Below are positions 16,274 through 23,480 of a DNA stretch of 64,000 nucleotides, one piece after another; positions within the stretch are counted from its first letter, which is position 1, and each line of letters begins with the position of its first letter. Position numbers and translations under genes: made by a program. The stretch spans positions 62,001-126,000 of the forward strand of contig JAKSPJ010000005.1 of NCBI GenBank assembly GCA_024404915.1. The letters are read 5' to 3'. The stretch is from Oscillospiraceae bacterium (GTDB lineage: Bacteria; Bacillota; Clostridia; Oscillospirales; Ruminococcaceae). The notes under the pieces were generated by a model, which saw only the letters and a program-made list of their open reading frames with translations, did not search any database and was not told the origin of the DNA.

Positions 16274-17338
16274 TTAGCGTGCAGCTGCGGAATTCGCTTT
16301 TTTACGGCGTGCAATAATAATGCTCTGCACAATCAGGAACAAGCAAAGCATTGCCGCAATTGTAATACCTGTCCACCATGCCTGATCCAGACCAACAGAA
16401 GAAACGATATTCTGAATCAATGCCAGGGACATAACACCAAAGAATGTGCCGATGATGTTGCCTACACCGCCTGTCAGCATGGTACCGCCGATAATAGAGG
16501 ATGCAATTGCATTCATTTCTGCGCCCATTGCATGAGATGCAGAACCGGAACCGACATGGAGGAAATACACAAATCCGCCAATGCCCGCAAGAAGTCCGCA
16601 AAGCAAATGAGAGAGGAAAGTTGTGCGCTTCACATTGATACCGAGCATCAGAGCACTCTGACGGTTGCCGCCCACTGCGTAGAAATTGCGGCCTGTCTTT
16701 GTCCATTTCAGTGCAAAGAACAATGCTGCAACAATCAGCAGCGCAACAATAACGCCGATTTCAATATAGGCATCGACATAGACGCCTCTTTTGTTGTAGG
16801 AGCCAAGAAACGGAACGATAATACGGGCATTTTTGAGTTTCAGGAATGCTTCGTTTTCCACATTGAAAGGATTGGTATGCACGATTGTTGTCATGCCTCG
16901 TGCAAAGAACATACCTGCCAGCGTAACGATAAAGGGCTGAATGTCAAGATAAGCAATCAGATAGCCCTGTACCAGACCAAAGGCAAGACCGATTCCCAAG
17001 GCCAGAAGCAATGCACCAAATACGTTTCCGCCATGATAGTCAAGATACACCGCACAGCTCATACTGACCAATGCAGTCACACCGCCTACGGAAATATCAA
17101 TTCCGCCGTTAATCATTACAAGGCTCATACCGCAGGAAAGAATGATGAGGGAAGCGTTTGCATTGAGCATGTTAAAAAACTGCTGTGACTTCAAAAATCC
17201 ATCACCAAGGAACAGGATGGCTCCCAGGTACATAACAAGAAATACCACAATCGTGATAGACATGAGCAGATTTGTATCTGTCATCTTTCCGATGCGCTTT
17301 GCCAATCCGCTCTTGCCGGCTGAAGAAGTTTTAGACAT
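16274..17338 (-). CDS. Sugar ABC transporter permease (YjfF/RbsC type)
   Basis: 354 aa with about nine to ten hydrophobic helices. It belongs to the branched permease family of ribose/galactofuranose importers: GGIDISVGGVTALVSM, QPFIVTLAGMFFARGM, RNFYAVGGNRQSALMLGI and IIGGTMLTGGVGNIIGT. A soluble cytoplasmic N-terminus of about 20 residues precedes the first helix. It pairs with the permease encoded 16 nt upstream; together with the double ATPase and binding protein they form one importer. Ribosome site aaaggagga. Confidence 0.88.
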   Translation of the reverse strand: MSKTSSAGKSGLAKRIGKMTDTNLLMSITIVVFLVMYLGAILFLGDGFLKSQQFFNMLNANASLIILSCGMSLVMINGGIDISVGGVTALVSMSCAVYLDYHGGNVFGALLLALGIGLAFGLVQGYLIAYLDIQPFIVTLAGMFFARGMTTIVHTNPFNVENEAFLKLKNARIIVPFLGSYNKRGVYVDAYIEIGVIVALLIVAALFFALKWTKTGRNFYAVGGNRQSALMLGINVKRTTFLSHLLCGLLAGIGGFVYFLHVGSGSASHAMGAEMNAIASSIIGGTMLTGGVGNIIGTFFGVMSLALIQNIVSSVGLDQAWWTGITIAAMLCLFLIVQSIIIARRKKANSAAAR

Positions 17339-17354
17339 AGAATTTCCTCCTTTG

Positions 17355-18461
17355 TTATGTCGGACTCTTCGCAGAACGAAGTCGGGATGTGGCCAGCTTC
17401 AGAAGCGAGGAAAGTTTTTCCCTGACAACAGGAGCACTCAGTACAACCAGAAGAATTACGACGACTGCCTTATATGCAGAAAGTGCATCAGACTGGACAT
17501 CGAATTTATACAATGTGGTTGTCAGGAACTGAATCACATAGGCACCCAGAATGGATGCACCCATATTGAATTTACCGCCGCTTAATGCGTTTCCGCCCAG
17601 TGCAACCGCCAGAATGGCATCCATTTCGATATCTTTTGCAATGACGGAATAGTTGATGGTAGAAAGACGGCTAACCTTAATCAGACCGCAGACTGCCACG
17701 CAAAGGCCCAGCAGAACATATGTAATGAACTTAATCATCTCCGGGTTCAGGCCGTTCAGTCGGGAAGTTTTTTCGTTGATGCCCACTGACTGCACATACA
17801 GACCCAGTGTGGTAAATTTCAGCACTGCCCATGTGATAACAAAACAAATCAGGGCAATGAAGAAGGGGGTCGGAATCGGAATGCCAGGAATATAGCCGCC
17901 GAAGAAAGAGAATGTTTCATCACTGACAATCGGAAGCTCATTGTTGTTAATCCATGCTGCAATGGAACGGCCGGCAGTAAAGAGAATCAGGGTCGCCACC
18001 ATTGGCTGAATCTTGAAATAAGCAACCAATGCACCATTGAATGCGCCGAATATCATCGCAACAACCACGCAAACCAGAAATGCCACGATAATTGGTGCCT
18101 GCAATGTTTCCGGACGGGATTCTGTTCCGCATAACACACGGAGCAGTACACTGCCGCTGATGGCAATACCGGCACCGACGGAGATATCCTGTCCTCCGGA
18201 TGCGGCGGTAACCAGAGTCATGCCGATGGCAAGAATTGCCAGCTCAGATCCATAGTCAATAATTGTAATCAGATATCCGGAAAGCACAGGATGGCCTGCA
18301 CTGTTTGTACCAAGGGTGATACGGAAAAATGAAGGATCAGCAATCAGATTAAACACGGTCAGCAAAAGCAATGCAGCAATCGGGATAATCAGCTGATGAT
18401 GTAAGATGGACGACAGAAGCTGTCCTCCCTTTGATACAGGTTTTGTACTCATCTTGCTCAT
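17355..18461 (-). CDS. Sugar ABC transporter permease (YtfT type)
   Basis: 368 aa, polytopic, same family as its neighbour: SGGQDISVGAGIAISG, QPMVATLILFTAGRSIAAWI, SVGINEKTSRLNGLNPEMIKF and LGGNALSGGKFNMGAS. Its ATG overlaps the ATPase stop as ATGA (18458-18461), which implies translational coupling. Two unlike permeases per importer is the arrangement of E. coli YtfT/YjfF rather than of AraH, so the importer is of the galactofuranose (Ytf) group. Confidence 0.88.
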   Translation of the reverse strand: MSKMSTKPVSKGGQLLSSILHHQLIIPIAALLLLTVFNLIADPSFFRITLGTNSAGHPVLSGYLITIIDYGSELAILAIGMTLVTAASGGQDISVGAGIAISGSVLLRVLCGTESRPETLQAPIIVAFLVCVVVAMIFGAFNGALVAYFKIQPMVATLILFTAGRSIAAWINNNELPIVSDETFSFFGGYIPGIPIPTPFFIALICFVITWAVLKFTTLGLYVQSVGINEKTSRLNGLNPEMIKFITYVLLGLCVAVCGLIKVSRLSTINYSVIAKDIEMDAILAVALGGNALSGGKFNMGASILGAYVIQFLTTTLYKFDVQSDALSAYKAVVVILLVVLSAPVVREKLSSLLKLATSRLRSAKSPT

Positions 18462-19969
18462 TTTGCACTTCCTCCTGCAATTGTATTCATAACGGTGGTC
18501 TGTGTCAGCTGCTCACCGGTCAGCTCACCGACCTGTTTGCCGTCCCGCATTACAATCAGTCGGGAGCAGGTACGCAGCATTTCATCTGTTTCAGAAGAAA
18601 TAAAGGTTACGCTCATGCCCTCTGATGCAAGCTTGAGAACCAGTTTCTGAATGTCAACCTTTGTTCCGACGTCGATACCTCGTGTCGGTTCATCCAGAAT
18701 CAGGTAGTCAGGTTCTGTCAGCAGCCAGCGGCCAAGAATAACCTTCTGCTGATTGCCGCCGGACAGGGACTTGATGGGGGTATTTACAGAGGCAGTTTTT
18801 ACATCCAGCATTTCAATGTACTTCTCTGCAAATTCGATTGCCTTTTTCTTGGAGAAAGGCTTGAAAAATCCGTTTTTCACCTGCAATGCCAGAATAATAT
18901 TATCCTTGACTGACAAATCGCCTACAATGCCGTCACGTTTACGGTCTTCCGGCAAATAGGCAATGCCGTTTTTCATGGCATCCAGCGGTTTGCGGATTTT
19001 AACGGATCTGCCCTTGACTTTGACTTCACCGGAAGTTACCTTATCTGCACCGAATATTGCACGGACAGATTCACTACGGCCGGAACCAAGCAAACCTGTG
19101 AAACCATTGACCTCTCCGGAACGAATATGGAAATCAAATGGTCTGATGCCTTCTGAAGAGCAAAGATTTGCTGCTTCATATACAATCTCATCTTTATTGT
19201 TTTTGCTTTCCGGAGCACTGTTCTTGATATCCGCCATGTCGTCCAGTTCCTTGCCAAGCATCTTGGAAACCAGCTGAACACGGGGCAGTTCCTGAATGCT
19301 GTACTCACCTACCAGCTTGCTGTCACGCAAAACTGTAATACGGTCACAGACCTCATACACCTGATCCAGAAAATGCGTTACAAAAATAATGCCTACGCCT
19401 CGTTCTTTCAGCTGACGCATCAGCTTGAAGAGCTTTGCAACCTCTGATTCATCCAGGGATGAGGTCGGCTCATCCAGAATCAGGACACTGCAGTCCATAT
19501 CCACTGCTCTTGCAATGGCAACCATCTGCTGCACTGCAATGGAACAGCTTGCAAGCTGCTGTGTGGGCTTGACATTGATGCCCAGTGACTCAAGCACTTT
19601 TCCGGCATCTGCATTCATTTTCTTCCAGCTTAACAGCTGCTTTTCCCCTCGGCCAATATACATATTTTCCGCAACAGAAAGATTCGGGCACAGAGAAATC
19701 TCCTGATAAACGGTACTGATACCTGCATTCTGTGCTTCCTGAGGAGAATGGAATACAACGCTGCCCTTGTCCTTGACATGAATTGTACCGCCATCCTTGG
19801 GATACACGCCTGTCAGCACCTTGATCAGAGTGGATTTGCCTGCGCCATTTTCACCCATCAAGGCATGAATCTCACCCCTGCGAAGTGTAAAATCAACATT
19901 CTGAAGTGCTTTGACACCAGGGAATGATTTATAGATTCCACGCAATTCCAGAACGGAATTCTCCTGCAT
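18458..19969 (-). CDS. Sugar ABC transporter ATPase with two cassettes (YtfR/AraG type)
   Basis: 503 aa from the ATG at 19969 (AAGGAG 8 nt upstream); the GTG at 19978 overlaps that site. The first cassette has Walker A GENGAGKSTL and Walker B LILDEPTSSLD. The second has a degenerate Walker A (GLLGSGRSES), signature LSGGNQQKV and Walker B LILDEPTRGID, as usual for monosaccharide importers of this class. It powers uptake with the two permeases encoded downstream. Confidence 0.92.
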   Translation of the reverse strand: MQENSVLELRGIYKSFPGVKALQNVDFTLRRGEIHALMGENGAGKSTLIKVLTGVYPKDGGTIHVKDKGSVVFHSPQEAQNAGISTVYQEISLCPNLSVAENMYIGRGEKQLLSWKKMNADAGKVLESLGINVKPTQQLASCSIAVQQMVAIARAVDMDCSVLILDEPTSSLDESEVAKLFKLMRQLKERGVGIIFVTHFLDQVYEVCDRITVLRDSKLVGEYSIQELPRVQLVSKMLGKELDDMADIKNSAPESKNNKDEIVYEAANLCSSEGIRPFDFHIRSGEVNGFTGLLGSGRSESVRAIFGADKVTSGEVKVKGRSVKIRKPLDAMKNGIAYLPEDRKRDGIVGDLSVKDNIILALQVKNGFFKPFSKKKAIEFAEKYIEMLDVKTASVNTPIKSLSGGNQQKVILGRWLLTEPDYLILDEPTRGIDVGTKVDIQKLVLKLASEGMSVTFISSETDEMLRTCSRLIVMRDGKQVGELTGEQLTQTTVMNTIAGGSAK

Positions 19970-20078
19970 TTTTATCACTCCTTCATTTTGGTAAAATAAG
20001 AGCGGAGAGACATACAGATATCACTATATGCCCCCCCGCACATCAAGCTTTTTTTATCCGATGAACATTCTGAAGAAA

Positions 20079-21050
20079 TCAGATGCCGTAGTTAGATACA
20101 TCTTCATCGGTGATTGTTGCTGCATCGAAGCCCTTTTCATCCATTACAATGGTCTTGTCTGCCAATGTCTCACCGTTTTCAAGCTTTTCAATAATATTAA
20201 CAATGTAGGATGACTGGAACGGGTTGCACTGTCCATCATAGTTCCAGTTGCCAGCCTTCAGCTCTTCCAGAGCCCAGCGGTTGCAGTCAAAGCCCATAAC
20301 GATAACATCCTTGCCCACACCGTGAGAGATGTTTGCCTTGTCCAGAGCTGCAACAGCACCCTTTGCCATGTCGTCGTTCTCTGCGTAAATGACGTTGAAG
20401 CTCTTGCCTGCATCAATTGCGGACTGAACAATCTGCTGTGCCTTTTCAGCGTTCCACTCTGCGGTCTGCTGTGAAACGATATCCCAGCCAAGCTGGCTTG
20501 CAGTATCTGTCAGGGAACCGGAACGGCCCTTCTGCGCTGCAGTACCCATTACACCCTGCAGGTGAATGATCTCGTACTTGTCCAGATTCTGATTCTTCAG
20601 CCACTCAACAGCTGTCTCGCCTTCCTTGTTCATGTCAGAAACAACGGAAGCCTCATAGAGATCCGGGGAAGCATCAATGGTTCTGTCGAAGAGGATTACC
20701 TTAACGCCTGCATTCTTTGCATCCTGCAGAACGGAATCCCAACCTGCTGTATCAGCAGCGGACAGCAGCAGATAGTCAACTTCATCCTGAATGAACTTCT
20801 GTGCAAAAGAAATTTGCTCGTCATTCTTCAGGCTGTAGGAGAACTGTGCATCGAAGCCGTTTTCCTCTGTGAAGGTGTTCTTCAGATCGTTTACGTTTGC
20901 GGTACGGTAACCGGACTCGTTCGGGTCGTTGTTGATGATGCCAACCTTAATCAGGCCGGAATCATTTTTTGCGTTGCCGCAGCCTACGAATCCTACGCTG
21001 CATACAGCAGCTGTCAATACCACACCAAGAACCTTTTTCCATGTACTCAT
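20079..21050 (-). CDS. Sugar-binding lipoprotein (YtfQ/periplasmic-binding type)
   Basis: 323 aa with a lipoprotein signal; Cys24 in GFVGC. The mature part is a type I periplasmic-binding fold: VGIINNDPNESGYRTANVNDL, VDYLLLSAADTAGW, VILFDRTIDAS, AENDDMAKGAVAAL and VIVMGFDCNRWAL. This set is closest to YtfQ-type proteins, which bind furanose sugars. In this operon the ligand is probably arabinose or an arabinofuranose. It is the first gene of the operon, in keeping with the high expression binding proteins need. A gap of about 110 nt separates it from the ATPase gene. Confidence 0.88.
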   Translation of the reverse strand: MSTWKKVLGVVLTAAVCSVGFVGCGNAKNDSGLIKVGIINNDPNESGYRTANVNDLKNTFTEENGFDAQFSYSLKNDEQISFAQKFIQDEVDYLLLSAADTAGWDSVLQDAKNAGVKVILFDRTIDASPDLYEASVVSDMNKEGETAVEWLKNQNLDKYEIIHLQGVMGTAAQKGRSGSLTDTASQLGWDIVSQQTAEWNAEKAQQIVQSAIDAGKSFNVIYAENDDMAKGAVAALDKANISHGVGKDVIVMGFDCNRWALEELKAGNWNYDGQCNPFQSSYIVNIIEKLENGETLADKTIVMDEKGFDAATITDEDVSNYGI

Positions 21051-21076
21051 TTTCTTTCCACTCCTTTTTTCATGTT

Positions 21077-21109
21077 ACAAGTTGTTTGCTAACCTGTATT
21101 TACATTATA
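21077..21109 (-). promoter_or_regulatory. Ara operon -10 box and candidate AraR operator
   Basis: On the minus strand TATAAT occupies 21109-21104, with no good -35. Immediately downstream an inverted repeat, ACAAGTT-7 nt-AACCTGT (21077-21097), covers the expected transcription start. The half-site AACYTGT also occurs in the araR promoter at 23098-23113 in the same position relative to the -10 box, as expected for a repressor that blocks initiation. Confidence 0.5.
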
Positions 21110-21183
21110 TTCCAAAAGTACGCACATATCTACCAAAAATATTATGCGAAATGTTTATTATTTTACGTTCTTTGCAAATTGTA

Positions 21184-21894
21184 TTACACAAGGCATTCCA
21201 GACGATTGCTGCTGTTCTGAAATTGCCGTGGTGTCATGCCGGTATGCTTCTTGAAAATCTGTCCGAAATAGCGATAATCCCGGAAACCCACTTCATAGGC
21301 AATTTCCGATATCAGTTTTGAGGTGCAGCAAAGCAGCTCCTTTGCCTTGGTCACACGCATAATTGTCAGATAATCCGAGAAATTCTGCTTTGTTTCACGC
21401 TTAAAAAGCATGCTTAGATATGTGGGTGTCAGCCCCACGCTGTCCGCCACCCGATTCAGGGAAATATCATCATCCATGTAGTGCGTGTCAATGTATTGCT
21501 TCGCCTTGCTGATGATATGATTACTGCTTTCCGTCACGGATTCTATACGCCAGCGGATACACTGAACAACCAAGTCATACAGAAAGGAAGTTGTTGTTTC
21601 AACTGTCTGCATTCTGTTGGCCACATCGTCTATCGAACCGAAATATGATATAAATTCCCCGTGGGACACACCAAAGCTCTGGGACATATTCTGAGCTGCG
21701 ATATACACATCCATGCTGATATACAGCCGCAGCATCAAAGATTCCAGACTGAAAAAGTCGGACTGAGCCAGATAATTATGCAGTAAATCCCGGCAGTTAT
21801 CCAGTGTTCCGTATTGTAAGATTGCTGTTATTTTTTCTTTATCCAGCATTTTTATCCCCTTCTGATGATCAATCTGCACTGTTTGATACATCAT
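21184..21894 (-). CDS. AraC-family transcriptional regulator
   Basis: 236 aa from ATG 21894 (AGGGGG 6 nt upstream); a second ATG at 21849 also has a fair site (GGGG 6 nt upstream). The N-terminal 120 residues are helical and of unrecognised family; they do not look like a cupin sensor and resemble the middle region of YesN-type regulators without a receiver domain. Two helix-turn-helix motifs at the C-terminus follow: ISLNRVADSVGLTPTYLSML and SEIAYEVGFRDYRYFGQIF, ending TGMTPRQFQ. It lies between the ara operon and araR, on the same strand as both, and probably acts on sugar genes here. Confidence 0.82.
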   Translation of the reverse strand: MMYQTVQIDHQKGIKMLDKEKITAILQYGTLDNCRDLLHNYLAQSDFFSLESLMLRLYISMDVYIAAQNMSQSFGVSHGEFISYFGSIDDVANRMQTVETTTSFLYDLVVQCIRWRIESVTESSNHIISKAKQYIDTHYMDDDISLNRVADSVGLTPTYLSMLFKRETKQNFSDYLTIMRVTKAKELLCCTSKLISEIAYEVGFRDYRYFGQIFKKHTGMTPRQFQNSSNRLECLV

Positions 21895-21925
21895 AAATAT
21901 CCCCCTGTAAATGCATAAATATATC

Positions 21926-23011
21926 TTAAATTCTCTTTACGGATTCTCTGATTTTCAGCTCCGGCATGTAAATTACGTCTTCCACATTCTGATGCGGATA
22001 TTCCATCTGCTGAAGCAGCATTTCTGCGGCAGTAATGCCAAGAAGCTGATGCGGATGACGTACCGTTGTCAGGGCAACATCACAAAGCACGGAAATCTTG
22101 GAATCATCAATACCGATGACAGAAACATCATTGGGAACATTGATATTATTCTCTCTGCAGAAGCGCAGCAGCTTGATGGCAAGTTCATCATTGTAGCATA
22201 CAACCGCAGTAGATTCGCTTAGAAGTGCCAGAAGCTTTTTCCTTGCAAAGTGGAACAATTCGCTTTTGTCACCTGTTGCAAACCACAATACATCTTTCTC
22301 TGCAGAACGAATATTATGCTCGATACAGCTTTTCATAAAGCCGCTGTACCGCTTGTGGCCCTGAATATCATCCAGCGCAAAGATACCCGAAATCCTGGTA
22401 TGACCGCATTCAAAAAGATAATCCGTAGCAACTTTTCCTGCAAGTTCGTCATTCATTGCGGTATAGGGAAAATCTGCCCAGGGGTACTTTGCATTGAAGA
22501 ACACAATAGGAAGATTCCGCTTTTTGATTTCCTGATACAATTCGGTATTCGGATTGGGCAAAGCACTCTTGGAAGGCTCAATAATCAGTCCCTGTACACC
22601 ATTGGCAATCATGGTTTTCAGTGCCTCTGATTCCTCCAGAACCTGATTGTGAGTAATGGCCATCTGCATCGCAATGCCTGCTTTATTCAATACGCCTTCA
22701 ATGCCTGTAACAATCTGCGGAAAAATGTAATCACTGAAGTATGTAGAAATCACTCCCACATTCCGCACAGCGGAATTTTTTTCTGCGATGGTCGCAGTAC
22801 TCTTCTTCACAAATGTACCGCTTCCCCGCACACGGCAGATGATATCTTCGCTCTCCAGGCACTTCAGCGCCTGTCTTACGGTCTGACGGCTGACACCATG
22901 AATAGAGCATAATTCATTTTCAGAAAGGAATCTGTCATTGGGATGCAGATTCTTGCTGCTGATATAATTCTTGCTCCACTCAACAATTGTCATATACTTG
23001 TATCCGTCCAT
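21926..23011 (-). CDS. araR: AraR-type L-arabinose repressor (GntR/LacI chimera)
   Basis: 361 aa. A GntR-type winged helix fills residues 1-70 (LHPNDRFLSENELCSIHGVSR, QTVRQALKCLESEDIICRVR). A LacI-type sugar-binding domain follows from about residue 82 (VGVISTYFSDYIFPQIVTGI, AMNDELAGKVATDYLFE, DVSVIGIDDSKIS, TTVRHPHQLLG). This exact combination is AraR of Firmicutes, which leaves DNA on binding L-arabinose. The start has AGGAGG 5 nt upstream. Its neighbours, the ara operon on one side and a pectin lyase on the other, fit that role. Autoregulation is suggested by the inverted repeat at its start site. Confidence 0.9.
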   Translation of the reverse strand: MDGYKYMTIVEWSKNYISSKNLHPNDRFLSENELCSIHGVSRQTVRQALKCLESEDIICRVRGSGTFVKKSTATIAEKNSAVRNVGVISTYFSDYIFPQIVTGIEGVLNKAGIAMQMAITHNQVLEESEALKTMIANGVQGLIIEPSKSALPNPNTELYQEIKKRNLPIVFFNAKYPWADFPYTAMNDELAGKVATDYLFECGHTRISGIFALDDIQGHKRYSGFMKSCIEHNIRSAEKDVLWFATGDKSELFHFARKKLLALLSESTAVVCYNDELAIKLLRFCRENNINVPNDVSVIGIDDSKISVLCDVALTTVRHPHQLLGITAAEMLLQQMEYPHQNVEDVIYMPELKIRESVKRI

Positions 23012-23097
23012 ATAACGCCTCCTGTATTTTGCTGTATTGAAATCTGCAGCTCATTTGTATCGCATGCCTTCTGTATAACGTTTCCGCATCACGATAC

Positions 23098-23149
23098 AAC
23101 TTGCGTACAGGTTCATTTATATTATAAGTGCAAATACTATAAGAATCAA
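23098..23149 (-). promoter_or_regulatory. araR promoter with AraR-like operator
   Basis: Minus strand: TTGATT (23149-23144), a 17-nt spacer and TATAAT (23126-23121). An imperfect palindrome, AACTTGCGTACAGGTT (23098-23113), lies where transcription should begin. It is built of the same AACYTGT half-sites as the one before the ara transporter operon. Confidence 0.6.
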
Positions 23150-23480
23150 CGAATAAAACGCAGAAACAATGGACAATCTGCATCTATTTCAAAAAATAGT
23201 GCTGTTTCAGCATGTATTTTATTGTATTATTATTCGCTTTTATAATTATATGCAACTTATACCAAACAAATAAATGCATACTTGATTCGTTGTATGGTCC
23301 TTATTTTAGTCAACTTTTTTTGTTTTATTAAGATTTTCTTCATTTTTTCCAGTATTTTCATTATATTTGGTATTTCATTCCACATATGAATGTGCTATAA
23401 TTATTGTATGCTGTATAGCATTCTGCTTTTTTGTATTGCAAATGATAGATACAGTAAAACTAATTTTTAGGGGTGGTTTT
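23150..23480 (+). promoter_or_regulatory. Upstream region and promoter of the rhamnogalacturonan lyase
   Basis: AT-rich DNA between the araR promoter and the lyase. An extended -10 (TGCTATAAT, 23393-23401) with a weak TTTCAT at -35 is the best promoter seen; it gives a leader of about 70 nt ending in AGGGGTGG before the ATG at 23481. No AACYTGT repeat is present here, so direct AraR control of the lyase is not supported. Confidence 0.45.
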
